From Rahnella aceris (GTDB lineage: Bacteria > Pseudomonadota > Gammaproteobacteria > Enterobacterales > Enterobacteriaceae), in contig NZ_JAADJV010000005.1 of the NCBI RefSeq assembly GCF_011684115.1, positions 248,001-312,000 of the forward strand: 64,000 nt of DNA, given 5' to 3'. This document shows, piece by piece, positions 21,499 through 33,229 of this stretch. Both the position numbers and the translations under genes were made by a program. The notes under the pieces were generated by a model, which was not told where the DNA came from, made no database searches, and worked only from the letters and a program-made list of their open reading frames with translations. Positions within the stretch are counted from its first letter, which is position 1, and every line of letters begins with the position of its first letter.

Positions 21499-21539
21499 AG
21501 CGGTTCCTCCGTTGTCATCAGCAGTTTGTTGAAAGTCTT

Positions 21540-21965
21540 TCATTCAACAAGCAATAATTTATAGAGCGTTGAGTTGTCTTTGACCATATCGGCCAGAGTG
21601 TACTGATTCAGCTCATCAAGAAAATGTTCTACAGCAGTGTGCAGGACTTGTTTTAGTCGGCATGCAGGCGTGATGTGACAAAAGTCGCTGGCGCAATTGA
21701 CCAGCGAAAGAGGTTCCAGTTCGCGCACCACGTCGCCAATGCGAATGGTCTCTGCGGGCTTGCCCAGTTTGATACCTCCGTTCTTTCCGCGAACGGCAGT
21801 GACCAGACCAGCACGGCTCAACTGATTAATGATTTTCACCATGTGGTTGCGCGATACACCGTAAACCTCGGTGACCTGCGAAATGTTGGTCATCTGATCG
21901 TCAGGCAACGAAGCCATATAAATCAACGCTCTCAAACCATAATCAGTAAAACTCGTTAACTGCAC
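21540..21965 (-). CDS. nsrR: Nitric-oxide-sensing transcriptional repressor NsrR
   Basis: NsrR is an Rrf2-family Fe-S repressor; nitric oxide destroys its cluster and derepresses hmp, ytfE and others. The 141-aa product starts with GTG at 21965 (AGAGG ribosome site, length equal to E. coli), has the winged helix ([13 protein letters not shown] at 6-18; [16 protein letters not shown]) and the three cluster cysteines in [15 protein letters not shown]. Its likely target, ytfE, lies in this window with a matching operator. It is cotranscribed with rnr. Confidence 0.96.
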   Translation of the reverse strand: MQLTSFTDYGLRALIYMASLPDDQMTNISQVTEVYGVSRNHMVKIINQLSRAGLVTAVRGKNGGIKLGKPAETIRIGDVVRELEPLSLVNCASDFCHITPACRLKQVLHTAVEHFLDELNQYTLADMVKDNSTLYKLLLVE

Positions 21966-22133
21966 ACATACCTCTGGGTAGCTATTACCCGGTCTTTCCA
22001 CGCCAGCAATGACAACAGGGTGAAGATGATTGTTTATTATGACACTTTGATGATAAACCAGCCGCGAACTTTGCAGCTAATCATTTAGATAGTGGATGGT
22101 TTATGGAAAGTAAACAAGTGAAGGGATTCAGAA

Positions 22134-22162
22134 AAAAATAAACCGGGCAATTTTGCCCGGTT
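22134..22162 (-). terminator. Rho-independent terminator of purA
   Basis: 10-bp stem AACCGGGCAA / TTGCCCGGTT, followed on the minus strand by TATTTTTTT. It lies 31 bp after the purA stop and isolates purA from nsrR. Confidence 0.88.
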
Positions 22163-22192
22163 ATGACGTTTTTACACAATCAGCTCTGACTG

Positions 22193-23524
<1,332 letters not shown>

Positions 23525-23556
23525 CTAACATCTCATTCTGTGCTTTCCAGCACTTT

Positions 23557-23572
23557 TAGCACACGTTTGCGG
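23557..23572 (-). promoter_or_regulatory. Candidate PurR operator upstream of purA
   Basis: On the minus strand CCGCAAACGTGTGCTA agrees with the PurR consensus (ACGCAAACGTTTGCGT type) at 12 of 16 positions, including the central CGCAAACGT. A TAGAAT -10-like element lies at 23527-23522. Confidence 0.5.
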
Positions 23573-23635
23573 GAAAAATTTTAATTGCGTGCTACCGGTC
23601 TCAGCGAGACGTGACAAGCCCGGCGTAACAAACCC

Positions 23636-23836
23636 TCATCCACCCAGACGACTACGCAACATGTAGTAAATTACGAAGCCTGCGACCACAAGACCCCCGC
23701 CAAAACGGCGTAAAACCGTGTCCGGAAGATTCGCCAGCGAGAGGATCATTTTTCGCCATGTTTTTGGATAAAGCATCGGCCCCAGGCCTTCAAGAACCAA
23801 AACTAAGGCCAGCGCCAGCCAGATTGTCGCATTCAT
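23636..23836 (-). CDS. yjeT: DUF2065 small membrane protein YjeT
   Basis: A 66-aa protein with two hydrophobic segments (about 3-20 and 44-62) separated by a basic loop. It is similar to E. coli YjeT, which also lies between hflC and purA. Its function is unknown; the position suggests a link to the HflKC membrane complex but nothing in the sequence proves it. The hflC terminator precedes it, so it may rely on read-through or its own promoter. Confidence 0.85.
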   Translation of the reverse strand: MNATIWLALALVLVLEGLGPMLYPKTWRKMILSLANLPDTVLRRFGGGLVVAGFVIYYMLRSRLGG

Positions 23837-23893
23837 GATGAATCGTTCTCATTGCACCCCTTCCTTAAAAGAAAGAAGGATTTCAGAAAAGAC

Positions 23894-23916
23894 AAAAGGC
23901 CCCTGAAGGGCCTTTT
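23894..23916 (-). terminator. Terminator after hflC
   Basis: Stem AAAAGGCCC / GGGCCTTTT with a 5-base loop, followed on the minus strand by TGTCTTTTC. It lies 17 bp beyond hflC. Confidence 0.78.
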
Positions 23917-23933
23917 GGAAATTGCAGAAGCAA

Positions 23934-24932
23934 TTATTTATTTTTTTCAGGTGACTTCATAAAGCGGAAGAAATCGCTGTCAGGGCTTAACACCATGACG
24001 TCGTTGCCGCTCTTAAAGCTGGCCTCGTAAGCACGCAGGCTACGGATGAATGCGTAGAAGTCAGGATCCTGGCTGAACGCATCAGCAAACAGTTTCGCCG
24101 CTTCGGCATCTCCTTCACCGCGGGTGATACGGGCAGTACGCTCTGCTTCAGCAACAGTACGGGTTCTTTCGTAATCCGCAGCAGCCTGAATTTTGGTCGC
24201 CTCTTCTTTACCCTGAGAGATGTGACGCAATGCCACCGCATTACGCTCAGCACGCATACGATCGTAAATCGCGCTGGACACTTCTTCCGGCAAGTTGATT
24301 TGTTTCAGACGTACATCCACCACTTCGATCCCCAATGCCGCCATGCTGTTCGGGTTCACCGCAGGTTGTTTACCTTTGGTTTCCTGCTCAACACGTTTTG
24401 CTGCAGAGGCAATCGCATCATCGGCTTCGGTGGTCGCTTCAGGCTCATCGCCTACGCTACCGGTGTTCAGGGCATCACGCACATCCAGCGTCAGACGGCC
24501 ACGGGAATCGGTCACGATATCTTTCACATCAAGACGACCAATTTCAGAACGCAGACGGTCACTGAATTTACGTTTCAGCAGAATTTCTGCCTGAGATACA
24601 TCACCACCGCCTGTTGCCAGGTAGTAGCGGCTGAAATCACTGATACGCCATTTCAGGTAAGAATCGACGATTAAGTCTTTCTTCTCGCTGGTGACGAAGC
24701 GGTCAGCCTGGTTATCCATGGTCTGGATACGCGCGTCGAGCATTTTAATGGATTCCACGAATGGAACTTTAAAATGCAGGCCCGGCGCATACACCAGCGG
24801 TTTATTATCGCTGTCACGCAGGACTTTACCAAAGCGCAGCACAATACCGCGCTGACCTTCCTGAACAACAAACAGTGAAGCATAAAGCGCCACCAGCACC
24901 ACAACGACGATAAGTAAAAATGACTTACGCAT
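23934..24932 (-). CDS. hflC: HflC, SPFH-family subunit of the HflKC-FtsH regulatory complex
   Basis: HflC forms, with HflK, a large membrane cage around the FtsH protease and tunes degradation of membrane proteins and the lambda CII protein. The 332-aa product has one N-terminal membrane anchor (about 4-22), an SPFH/band-7 domain (about 22-220) and an alanine- and glutamate-rich coiled coil (about 225-290). It starts 2 bp after the hflK stop. Length is typical (E. coli 334). Confidence 0.96.
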   Translation of the reverse strand: MRKSFLLIVVVVLVALYASLFVVQEGQRGIVLRFGKVLRDSDNKPLVYAPGLHFKVPFVESIKMLDARIQTMDNQADRFVTSEKKDLIVDSYLKWRISDFSRYYLATGGGDVSQAEILLKRKFSDRLRSEIGRLDVKDIVTDSRGRLTLDVRDALNTGSVGDEPEATTEADDAIASAAKRVEQETKGKQPAVNPNSMAALGIEVVDVRLKQINLPEEVSSAIYDRMRAERNAVALRHISQGKEEATKIQAAADYERTRTVAEAERTARITRGEGDAEAAKLFADAFSQDPDFYAFIRSLRAYEASFKSGNDVMVLSPDSDFFRFMKSPEKNK

Positions 24933-24934
24933 TG

Positions 24935-26233
24935 TTATTCTCTCCCTACGCGAAGTGTATCGTCACGCTGTGCATTTGCACGGCGCTGGTCCATGACACT
25001 GCCAGACGAACGGGAACTGCTGTTATCGGCACTGCTTTTACTGTTACTGCTGGTTAAACCTGGAACGGAAGGCAACAAACCTGTTTCATCATTTTTGCTG
25101 GTGTCGTTGGCTGCTGCGTTATTTCCACGCAGCATTTGATCCAGCGGCAAGACCATCAGGTTATTCCCTTTATCACTCACCAGCACTTTACGGGTGTGGC
25201 TGAGGACTTTTTCCATGGTTTCGATATACAGACGCTCGCGGGTAATTTCCGGCGCGGCTTTATATTCAGGTAACAGTTTGGAGAAACGGGCCACTTCACC
25301 CTGCGCTTCCAGAACCGTACGATCTTTATAGGCTTTAGCATCTTCCAGTAAGCGCTGTGCTTCACCGTTTGCCAGAGGCTGAATCTGGTTCGCGTAAGCT
25401 TCTGCTTCACGAATAGACTGTTGTTCTCTTTCACGGGCGGCGATCGCGTTATCGAAGGAAGCTTTCACTTCTTCCGGCGGACGCGCGGTCTGGAAGTTGA
25501 CGTCCTGAATGGTAATACCCATTTTGTACGGACGAATAGTTTCTTCCAGTACACGCTGGGTATCGCTACGCACGGTAGTACGGCCTTCCGTCAGGATTTT
25601 ATCCATCGTGTATTTGCCGATAACGCCACGTAATGCGCTGTCAGTCGCCTGGCTCAGGCTGTCGTCAGGGTTGGCGACGCTGAACAGATAAGCTTCAGGA
25701 TCCGTCACGCGATACTGCACGTTCATTTCAACGCGCACAACGTTCTCATCAGACGTCAGCATTACACCAGACGCAGCAAGTTCACGTACCGATTCTACGT
25801 TTACTGCACGAACTTGATCGATGAAGGTCGGTTTCCAGTTCAGGCCAGGCTCAACCAGATGGCTGAACTTACCAAAACGGGTCACAACGCCACGCTCGGC
25901 TTCTTTAATGGTATAGAAACCCGTTGCTGCCCAGATCACCACCACCGCTGCGACCGCGATGCCAACAATCCGGCCACCACTCATCCCATGACCGGAACCC
26001 GTTGGTGCGCCATTGTTGCTGTTATTGTTGTTGCCTGAACCTTTTCCACCGAAGCCCCCCAGCTTTTTGCTGAGCTTACGGAAGATATCATCCAGATCAG
26101 GTGGCCCCTGATTGCGGCCACCTTTGTTGTCGTTATTTCCACCAGAATTTCCACCAGAGTTGCCGCTATTATTATTGCTGCTGCCCCAGGGGTCGCGGTC
26201 CTGTCCGTTATTACCGGGCTGATTCCACGCCAT
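24935..26233 (-). CDS. hflK: HflK, SPFH-family subunit of the HflKC-FtsH regulatory complex
   Basis: HflK partners HflC in the FtsH-modulating complex. The 432-aa product begins MAWNQPGNNGQDRDPWG, has a long Gly/Asn-rich cytoplasmic stretch (to about residue 85), a membrane segment (IVGIAVAAVVVIWAATGFY, near 90-108), the SPFH domain, a coiled coil and a Ser-rich tail. It lies 33 bp after hflX, with a GGAG ribosome site. Confidence 0.96.
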   Translation of the reverse strand: MAWNQPGNNGQDRDPWGSSNNNSGNSGGNSGGNNDNKGGRNQGPPDLDDIFRKLSKKLGGFGGKGSGNNNNSNNGAPTGSGHGMSGGRIVGIAVAAVVVIWAATGFYTIKEAERGVVTRFGKFSHLVEPGLNWKPTFIDQVRAVNVESVRELAASGVMLTSDENVVRVEMNVQYRVTDPEAYLFSVANPDDSLSQATDSALRGVIGKYTMDKILTEGRTTVRSDTQRVLEETIRPYKMGITIQDVNFQTARPPEEVKASFDNAIAAREREQQSIREAEAYANQIQPLANGEAQRLLEDAKAYKDRTVLEAQGEVARFSKLLPEYKAAPEITRERLYIETMEKVLSHTRKVLVSDKGNNLMVLPLDQMLRGNNAAANDTSKNDETGLLPSVPGLTSSNSKSSADNSSSRSSGSVMDQRRANAQRDDTLRVGRE

Positions 26234-26266
26234 GTTATAGCTCCATTATTCTATGATTGGTGTTCT

Positions 26267-27571
26267 TCAGGCCAAATCAGACAGACTCTGGTTGCGGACA
26301 TAGCTTTCCAGTTCCTGCTCTTGTTTGCAGAGGCGACGCCAGTCAACGATGGGCATTCGCACCATCAGACCAATACTGCCATCCTCTTCAATCCATTCTT
26401 TTTCAATGGCCTGAAGCTGGTAAAAACGGCTACGAAGTCGGCCTGCTTCCGGCGGTAAGCACAATTCATGCTGCGCAATCTCGCCAGAGAGTCGCTCCGT
26501 TAATGCCTGGAAAAGCAACGGAATACCTTCACCTGTCACGGCTGAGAGCCAGACCCTGACCGGCAAATTCTCCTCGTTGCGGTCGATACGCGGAACAAAG
26601 TCATCCAGCATATCTATTTTGTTCATCACTAACAGCGCAGGAATTTCATCTGCTTCGATCTCTGCCAGCACCGTATTCACCGCGTCAATATTTTCCTGAA
26701 CACGGATGTCCGCTGCATCAATCACATGGAGTAACAGAGATGCCTGTCGGGTTTCCTGCAACGTTGCTTTAAAAGCCGCAACCAAATCATGGGGCAGGTG
26801 ACGAATAAACCCTACGGTGTCCGCCAAAACCGTCTCCCCGACATCTGCCACTATAATACGGCGCAGCGTAGGATCCAGCGTAGCAAACAACTGATTGGCC
26901 ACGTAGACATCGGCCTGAGTAATACGGTTAAAGAGTGTGGATTTCCCGGCGTTGGTATACCCAACCAAAGACACCGTCGGAATATCCGCACGAACGCGTG
27001 AACGACGACCCTGTTCACGCTGCTTAGCCACTTTTTCAAGACGGCTGAGGATCAAAGTGATTCTGTCCCGCAGCAAGCGGCGGTCAGTTTCGAGCTGGGT
27101 TTCACCTGGGCCACGCGCGCCAATGCCGCCGCCCTGCCGCTCAAGGTGCGTCCAGCCGCGAACCAGTCGGGTAGCAATGTGGCGTAATTGCGCCAGTTCT
27201 ACTTGTAACTTACCTTCATGTGTTCGGGCCCGCTGGGCAAAAATATCTAATATCAATCCGGTGCGGTCGACAACTCGACATTCGCATAAGGCTTCCAGGT
27301 TTCTTTCCTGGCCGGGAGACAAGGCGTGATCAAACAGGATGACAGAGGCGCCCGTTGCTTTGACGGCATCTGCGATTTCTTGGGCCTTTCCTTCACCGAC
27401 AAAGTATTTTGGGTGCGGTGCCTTGCGGCTCCCGGTGACGACTTGCAACGCCTCTACACCTGCAGAAGATACCAGCGATTCAAATTCGCTCAGGTCTTCC
27501 GTGTCTTTGTCCTGCGAGAAATAGATATGAACCAGTACGGCCTGCTCACCGGCTTCATAACGGTCAAACAA
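26267..27571 (-). CDS. hflX: Ribosome-splitting GTPase HflX
   Basis: HflX is a GTPase that binds the 50S subunit and splits stalled or heat-damaged 70S ribosomes. The 434-aa product has the HflX N-terminal domain (with GRGPGETQLETDRR-like GARGPGETQLETDRR near 150), and the G domain with GYTNAGKSTLFN (about 206), the conserved DTVGFIRHLP (about 252) and NKIDM (about 320). The start is TTG at 27571 (MFDRYEAGEQ), supported by GAGAGG eight bases upstream and by the matching start of the family; no ATG or GTG fits better. Confidence 0.95.
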   Translation of the reverse strand: MFDRYEAGEQAVLVHIYFSQDKDTEDLSEFESLVSSAGVEALQVVTGSRKAPHPKYFVGEGKAQEIADAVKATGASVILFDHALSPGQERNLEALCECRVVDRTGLILDIFAQRARTHEGKLQVELAQLRHIATRLVRGWTHLERQGGGIGARGPGETQLETDRRLLRDRITLILSRLEKVAKQREQGRRSRVRADIPTVSLVGYTNAGKSTLFNRITQADVYVANQLFATLDPTLRRIIVADVGETVLADTVGFIRHLPHDLVAAFKATLQETRQASLLLHVIDAADIRVQENIDAVNTVLAEIEADEIPALLVMNKIDMLDDFVPRIDRNEENLPVRVWLSAVTGEGIPLLFQALTERLSGEIAQHELCLPPEAGRLRSRFYQLQAIEKEWIEEDGSIGLMVRMPIVDWRRLCKQEQELESYVRNQSLSDLA

Positions 27572-27669
27572 GCTTGCGACCTCTCATTTGGGAAAAATTC
27601 GCCAGCCGGGGGTGCATAAGCATAATCGGAATACTTATGAACCCCTTCGTGGTTGACCAACGTTGCGCT

Positions 27670-27978
27670 TTATTCAGCGTCATCGTTTTCCTGCTGCGGC
27701 TGTTGCGCAGACGGAGTGCTACCTTGGTGATAATTGTTGGTGCTGCCCGAACCTGGATTATTGCTATGGTGTGACACCGGGCGGGAAGGCACTACGGTGG
27801 AGATAGCGTGTTTATACACCATCTGGCTAACCGTATTTTTTAACAGAATGACAAACTGGTCAAAAGACTCAATCTGGCCTTGCAGCTTAATACCATTCAC
27901 CAAGTAAATAGAAACCGGAACACGTTCACGACGCAATGCGTTCAGGAACGGATCTTGCAAAGATTGCCCCTTAGCCAT
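27670..27978 (-). CDS. hfq: RNA chaperone Hfq
   Basis: Hfq is a hexameric Sm-like protein that pairs small RNAs with messenger RNAs. The 102-aa product has the Sm1 motif ([16 protein letters not shown]), Sm2 ([10 protein letters not shown]) and the unstructured His/Gln-rich tail ending in acidic DDAE. It lies between miaA and hflX in the conserved superoperon. Confidence 0.98.
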   Translation of the reverse strand: MAKGQSLQDPFLNALRRERVPVSIYLVNGIKLQGQIESFDQFVILLKNTVSQMVYKHAISTVVPSRPVSHHSNNPGSGSTNNYHQGSTPSAQQPQQENDDAE

Positions 27979-28092
27979 TCTATCTTTTCCTTATTAGTTT
28001 GTTGTTTGTAACTTTGAGCCTATCGGCTCGAAAATAAATCACATAAAAAATTTGCGCGCTGAGTACTGATCAATTGTACACAATCACCCAAC

Positions 28093-29034
28093 CTATGCAC
28101 TAACAACCTGAATTACACGGTTTAAGGCCTCTTCTGGCTTCTCAGAATCGAGCCATTCGACACTCTCCCAACCTCGCAACCAGGTCATCTGACGTTTGGC
28201 CAGCTGTCGTGTCGCGCAAACACCACGATAAACCATTTCATCGTAATCGAATTCACCAGACAAATATGACCACATCTGGCGATAACCCACACAACGAATG
28301 GAAGGCAAATCTGTATGCAAATCGCCCCGGGCTATCAGCGTTCTGACTTCGTCTTCAAAACCATTGGACAACATCTGACTAAAACGTTCCTCGATCCGCA
28401 CATGTAATAATTCCCGGCGGGTCGGCGCAATCGCAAACTGATGTACGCGATAGGGTAATGTTTCACCCGAAATTTTAGTCAGTTCCGTTAAAGTTTTACC
28501 CGAAATAAAAAAAACTTCCAGTGCTCTGGACAGTCTCTGCGGATCATTCGGATGAATTCGCATAGCCGCAACGGGATCTATTTTGCGCAACTGGTCATGT
28601 AACGCCTCCCAACCCTGTTCTGCAGCCTGCTTTTCGATACGCTCGCGCACGACAGGATCAGCAGGTGGCAAAGGGGAAAGACCTTCAAGCAATGCCTTGA
28701 AATAAAGCATAGTCCCACCTACCAATAACGGGATCTTATTGCGCGAGGTTATTTCTGCCATTTCGCGTAATGCGTCTCGACGAAAGTCAGCCGCCGAATA
28801 AGCCACCGTCGGGTCAAGAATATTAATCAACCGGTGCGGTGCTTCAGCCAGCTCTTCTGCCGTGGGTTTCGCCGTGCCAATATCCATCCCGCGATAAATC
28901 AGGGCGGAATCGACACTGATAAGCTCGACAGGCAGGTGTTTCAGCAGCGACATCGCCAATGCTGTTTTACCTGAGGCGGTCGGCCCCATAATAAAGATTG
29001 CCGGGGGAAGTGCGTTGTTTTCAGAATCAGTCAT
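28093..29034 (-). CDS. miaA: tRNA dimethylallyltransferase MiaA
   Basis: MiaA adds a dimethylallyl group to A37 of tRNAs that read UNN codons. The 313-aa product has the P-loop GPTASGKT (residues 17-24), [16 protein letters not shown], and the insertion domain with [17 protein letters not shown]. The start at 29034 overlaps the mutL stop by 8 bp, as in E. coli; an earlier in-frame codon at 29067 would extend into mutL. Confidence 0.96.
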   Translation of the reverse strand: MTDSENNALPPAIFIMGPTASGKTALAMSLLKHLPVELISVDSALIYRGMDIGTAKPTAEELAEAPHRLINILDPTVAYSAADFRRDALREMAEITSRNKIPLLVGGTMLYFKALLEGLSPLPPADPVVRERIEKQAAEQGWEALHDQLRKIDPVAAMRIHPNDPQRLSRALEVFFISGKTLTELTKISGETLPYRVHQFAIAPTRRELLHVRIEERFSQMLSNGFEDEVRTLIARGDLHTDLPSIRCVGYRQMWSYLSGEFDYDEMVYRGVCATRQLAKRQMTWLRGWESVEWLDSEKPEEALNRVIQVVSA

Positions 29035-30946
29035 GCTTAAAAGCCGCCAGCGCGGACTGTAAATCAAGAGGTTGCAGGAGGCCGGACGGGGGCGATTTCA
29101 CCAATTGCGGGCAAAGACGCTCAACATCCGTGAGTAATTGTATGGCTTGCGAAATCGTCCAGACCTCATGCTCGCAGCCGCAGTGGCGGGCAAACCACAT
29201 AGCTACCGCATCAGAAGTCACCTCCTGCTGAACAGCAAGGTAACCTAACAGATCAGGTATCAACTTTTGTAAATTTTGTTGGCGTAATGGTAAAGGTACC
29301 GCGCGAACCGTCACACGCTGTGACTCACTGAGCATTTCTAAACCAAAATGCTGTAATAACGCCTGATGGCGCGCCAGCACGGCGGTCTCTTCTTTCTGCA
29401 TTGTCAGCTTCAGCGGAATTAATAACGGCTGCGGCCGCAATCCTTCTTCGGGTGGTGTCAGCTGCGCCCATTTCAGCCAGCGATCGGCCACCGGTAACGC
29501 CAGCAACACCAGTTGTTTGCCGCGCTCAAGTAACGCATATTCCGCGGAACATACCGTCAGAACGCGCCCGAAACTCTGGCTGTGCGATTCCAGCGCCGGT
29601 TCCGTCAGTGTACGGGCCACTGAAACGGCGGGCTTAGCGGGCTGTGCCACAGCAGGTGCCGGTTCCTGTAAGGAAAACGACTCCGGCGCGGGCTGCAACA
29701 AACGTCCGTAAGCTTTGCTTTCTGAAGGATTGTAAGCAGGTTCCGTGCTGCGATAAGCAGATTCACGTGGCTGGCTGGCGCGGGCAGTTTGAGGAAACAC
29801 ATTTTCGCGCGGGGAATTGTTTTCCCGCGATGCCGGCACTTTGCGTTCTGCCGGCTGCGAGAAATGATTGCCACCCGCCGCCTGACGATTTTCCTGCTGC
29901 CAGCGCGGCGTATCTTCCTGAAGCTGTGGCTCGTCAAGAACGGGTGCCCCGGCCTGCTGCAATACGGACATCACCGCCTGATAAATAAAATCATGTACCA
30001 GCCGCGACTGATGGAAACGCACCTCGTGTTTTGCCGGATGCACATTCACATCCACCTGATGCGGATCGACATCCAGATAAAGCACATACGCGGGCTGCTG
30101 ATCATCTTTGAGCTGATCCTGATACGCCTGGCGGATCGCGTGATTAATCAGGCGATCTTTCATCATGCGGTTGTTCACATAGCAATACTGCATATCTGTC
30201 AGACTGCGCGAACCCGCCGGATCGGCGACCCAGCCACGGATCGCCAGATCACCGTGGCTCCATTCCACTTCCAGTGCGTGCTCGACAAACGCCGGGCTAC
30301 AAATACTGGCCAGACGGCGGGAGAACTGTGAACGGTCTTTCACCGCGCGATACTGACGGATGAGTTTGCCGTTGTGGCTGAGATTGACGGAAACGTCAAA
30401 GCGCGCCAGCGCAATTCGCCGGACAACTTCATCGATATGGGTGAATTCGGTTTTCTCAGTACGCATGAATTTACGGCGGGCGGGCGTATTGTAAAACAGA
30501 TCCAGCACTTCAACCGTCGAGCCTTGCGGATGCGCCGCCGGTTTGATCGTCACCGCCATATCCCGTCCTTCGGCATAGGCCTGCCAGGCTTCATTCTGCT
30601 CTGCGGTGCGCGATGTCAGAATCAGGCGCGATACCGAGCTGATACTGGCCAGCGCTTCGCCACGAAATCCGAGGCTCAGGATTGCTTCCAGATCATCAAG
30701 ACAGGTGATTTTACTGGTGGCATGACGTGCCAGCGCCAGCGCCAGATCGTCTTTGCCAATCCCGCAGCCGTTGTCGCGAATGCGGATAAGCTTGGCGCCA
30801 CCGCGATCGATATCAATATCAATACGCGTCGCGCCCGCATCAAGGCTGTTTTCCACCAGTTCCTTCACCACGGAAGCCGGTCTTTCGACAACTTCGCCCG
30901 CTGCTATCTGGTTAGCAAGTTGCGGCGGCAGTACCTTGATCGGCAT
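29027..30946 (-). CDS. mutL: DNA mismatch repair protein MutL
   Basis: MutL couples mismatch recognition by MutS to strand incision by MutH. The 639-aa product has the GHKL ATPase motifs [15 protein letters not shown] (about 32), DNGCGI (about 58) and [13 protein letters not shown] (about 93), a variable Pro/Gln/Ser linker (about 340-450) and a C-terminal dimerisation domain. The endonuclease DQHA motif is absent, as expected in species that use MutH. It lies 31 bp after amiB. Confidence 0.97.
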   Translation of the reverse strand: MPIKVLPPQLANQIAAGEVVERPASVVKELVENSLDAGATRIDIDIDRGGAKLIRIRDNGCGIGKDDLALALARHATSKITCLDDLEAILSLGFRGEALASISSVSRLILTSRTAEQNEAWQAYAEGRDMAVTIKPAAHPQGSTVEVLDLFYNTPARRKFMRTEKTEFTHIDEVVRRIALARFDVSVNLSHNGKLIRQYRAVKDRSQFSRRLASICSPAFVEHALEVEWSHGDLAIRGWVADPAGSRSLTDMQYCYVNNRMMKDRLINHAIRQAYQDQLKDDQQPAYVLYLDVDPHQVDVNVHPAKHEVRFHQSRLVHDFIYQAVMSVLQQAGAPVLDEPQLQEDTPRWQQENRQAAGGNHFSQPAERKVPASRENNSPRENVFPQTARASQPRESAYRSTEPAYNPSESKAYGRLLQPAPESFSLQEPAPAVAQPAKPAVSVARTLTEPALESHSQSFGRVLTVCSAEYALLERGKQLVLLALPVADRWLKWAQLTPPEEGLRPQPLLIPLKLTMQKEETAVLARHQALLQHFGLEMLSESQRVTVRAVPLPLRQQNLQKLIPDLLGYLAVQQEVTSDAVAMWFARHCGCEHEVWTISQAIQLLTDVERLCPQLVKSPPSGLLQPLDLQSALAAFKHD

Positions 30947-30977
30947 AGCGGCTCCTGTGGCAGACGGTTATTCCCGC

Positions 30978-32744
30978 CTATGACTGTGGAATAGTTAAGG
31001 TTTGGCCGAGCTGTACCTCGCCAGACTTCATATGATTTGCGGTTCTGATGTCGTTCATGCTGACACCATATTTACTGGCGATCGCCGACAGCGTATCGCC
31101 GCGTTTCACTTTATGTTTCGCGGGTTTCTTCGCCGTTTTTGCTGTCGAATCCGGTGCTGCGGCTATTGAAGATGTGCGGGTTCCCGCAGGGACTTTCAAT
31201 CGCTGGCCGACCCAGACGCCGTCTTTTTTCAACTTATTGAGGTCGCGCAGTGCCGCATTTGTCGTGCCATAGCTGTTCGCGATCCCGGTCAGGGTTTCAC
31301 CCCGTGTCACTTTATGGATCTGCGTGGCACCGGCTGCCCCGGCAGTCACTTCAATCGGACCTGGCTGACTCACGGCAGAGCGGGTTGTCGCACTACTGTC
31401 TGCCGCCGCTGCTGATGAGGCCAGCAGCGGACGGTTTTCGACCTTTGGGCCGTTTTGTATCGGATGCGACTGGAAATAATTACGCAGGCCGATGTGGATA
31501 GCCCTCGCAATTTTATCCTGGTACGCGCTGCTGCCCAGCAGCCGCTCCTCAGTTGAATTACTGATAAAGCCGGTTTCCACCAGCAGGGAAGGAATATCCG
31601 GCGAACGCAACACGCCTAAACTGGCGTGCTCAGGCTTCGCTTTATGCAAAGAGCCAACGGATCGCAGTTCGCGCAGAACACGGGTCGCGACGTCATAACC
31701 CACACGTTGTGAATGACCGAACTGTAAATCCAGCACTGCCTGACTGAGATACGGGTCTGAAGCGGTATTCGCCAGCACATCCCCGGCGCCGCCGAGCAGT
31801 TCTGATTGTTTCTCGTGCTGCTCCAGCCAGTTACCCATTTCGCTGTTAGCACGACGGTTCGACAGCACCCAGACTGATGCACCACGCGCGCTGCGGCTTG
31901 GCGCGGCATCTGCGTGAATGGAAACCAGCACATTAGCGTTTTTCTTACGCGCCACATCGGAACGTCCCATGACGGAAATAAAGTAATCACCGTCGCGGGT
32001 CAAGACCGGCTGGAACATCGGGTCGGCATTCAGAATCGCCTGTAATTTACGGGCGATAGAGATGGTGACATTTTTTTCTTTCAGCCCGCCCGCGCCAATT
32101 GCGCCAGGATCCTGCCCGCCATGACCGGCGTCAATCGCGACAATTATCCTGCTGTCACTGGTCGACACGGTAGAAGAGCGTGAGTTATCCGGCGCCACCG
32201 TAGTAGCTACGACTTTAGTCTGATCATTGGTAAACGGGTTTGATTTTTCGGAAGGCGTAATCATTTTGCCCGCATTTGGCGATGGCGTGTTGGTCGCCAC
32301 GGCAACCGGTGCACGCTGACGTGCCGGAGCAGAGGCGTTCATGGTCAGCACCACGGTGTACTGGCCGCCGTCTTTTTGTTTAGTGGCGTTGGTTCTGACT
32401 TTCTGATTCAGTTCAAATACCAGACGCTGACTCTGCGCATTGGGCGGCGTACTGGCACGCACACGCGTCACCAGATTCTGACCGTTGAAATTCAACGGCA
32501 AGCCTTTCATCACGCCGTCCTGACGGATATCCATCACTACGCGTTCAGGGTTGTGCAGAGGGAAAAAAGAGTAATCCGGTGAGCCATCAAATGTAATCGT
32601 AACGGTAGATTGCGTGGCACCGTTGGAAACATTGATGTTTTTCATGCCTGCTGCAAGAACCGGTGAGGCGAGCACAGCAAACAATATCAGCGTCGATAAC
32701 AACATCGCGGCTGAAATATAAAGAGAGGTAAAACGTGAGTTCAT
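30978..32744 (-). CDS. amiB: N-acetylmuramoyl-L-alanine amidase AmiB with two LysM domains
   Basis: AmiB cleaves the amide bond between muramic acid and peptide to split septal peptidoglycan and is activated by EnvC. The product (588 aa) has a signal peptide (MNSRFTS...VLAAG), an AMIN domain (about 35-140), a zinc amidase_3 domain with [12 protein letters not shown] (about 207) and two C-terminal LysM domains (about 476-520 and 544-588). E. coli AmiB (445 aa) lacks LysM. The ATG at 32744 follows AAGGA; an earlier in-frame ATG at 32771 overlaps tsaE and gives a worse signal peptide. Confidence 0.94.
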   Translation of the reverse strand: MNSRFTSLYISAAMLLSTLILFAVLASPVLAAGMKNINVSNGATQSTVTITFDGSPDYSFFPLHNPERVVMDIRQDGVMKGLPLNFNGQNLVTRVRASTPPNAQSQRLVFELNQKVRTNATKQKDGGQYTVVLTMNASAPARQRAPVAVATNTPSPNAGKMITPSEKSNPFTNDQTKVVATTVAPDNSRSSTVSTSDSRIIVAIDAGHGGQDPGAIGAGGLKEKNVTISIARKLQAILNADPMFQPVLTRDGDYFISVMGRSDVARKKNANVLVSIHADAAPSRSARGASVWVLSNRRANSEMGNWLEQHEKQSELLGGAGDVLANTASDPYLSQAVLDLQFGHSQRVGYDVATRVLRELRSVGSLHKAKPEHASLGVLRSPDIPSLLVETGFISNSTEERLLGSSAYQDKIARAIHIGLRNYFQSHPIQNGPKVENRPLLASSAAAADSSATTRSAVSQPGPIEVTAGAAGATQIHKVTRGETLTGIANSYGTTNAALRDLNKLKKDGVWVGQRLKVPAGTRTSSIAAAPDSTAKTAKKPAKHKVKRGDTLSAIASKYGVSMNDIRTANHMKSGEVQLGQTLTIPQS

Positions 32745-32751
32745 CGCGTGA

Positions 32752-33219
32752 TCATCCTTGCTGTTGAACACGATGCAGCAATTTTATGCCAGATTCAGAA
32801 ACCGCCACCAGCTTCGCGGTGCGACCGGTCAGGGAATAATCCAGCGTCAGTTCAATATCCGGTTCTGGCAACACACCTGCCCCCTGCTGTGGCCATTCCA
32901 CCAGACAAATAGCGTCCTGTGCGAAATAATCGCGGATCCCCATAAACTCCAGTTCTTCCGGATCAGCAAGGCGATATAAATCAAAATGATACACGGCAAT
33001 CTTTTCCAGCTGATAAGGCTCGACCAGTGTGTAGGTCGGGCTTTTCACATTGCCCTGATGCCCTAATGCCTGAAGAAATCCCCGGCTAAAGGTTGTTTTA
33101 CCGGCTCCCAGATCGCCATAAAGATGGATAACCGTTGAACCTTCACAGGCTTTCGCCAGGGAAGCACCTAGTTGCAACGTTGCCGCTTCGTCGGGTAAAG
33201 AGATATTAAGTTGATTCAT
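32752..33219 (-). CDS. tsaE: tRNA threonylcarbamoyladenosine biosynthesis ATPase TsaE
   Basis: TsaE is the ATPase that recycles the TsaB-TsaD complex making t6A37 in ANN-decoding tRNAs. The 155-aa product has the P-loop [13 protein letters not shown] (near residue 36), [10 protein letters not shown] and YHFDLYRL. It sits 10 bp after nnr and 7 bp before amiB. Confidence 0.96.
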   Translation of the reverse strand: MNQLNISLPDEAATLQLGASLAKACEGSTVIHLYGDLGAGKTTFSRGFLQALGHQGNVKSPTYTLVEPYQLEKIAVYHFDLYRLADPEELEFMGIRDYFAQDAICLVEWPQQGAGVLPEPDIELTLDYSLTGRTAKLVAVSESGIKLLHRVQQQG

Positions 33220-33229
33220 TCAGTGATAT

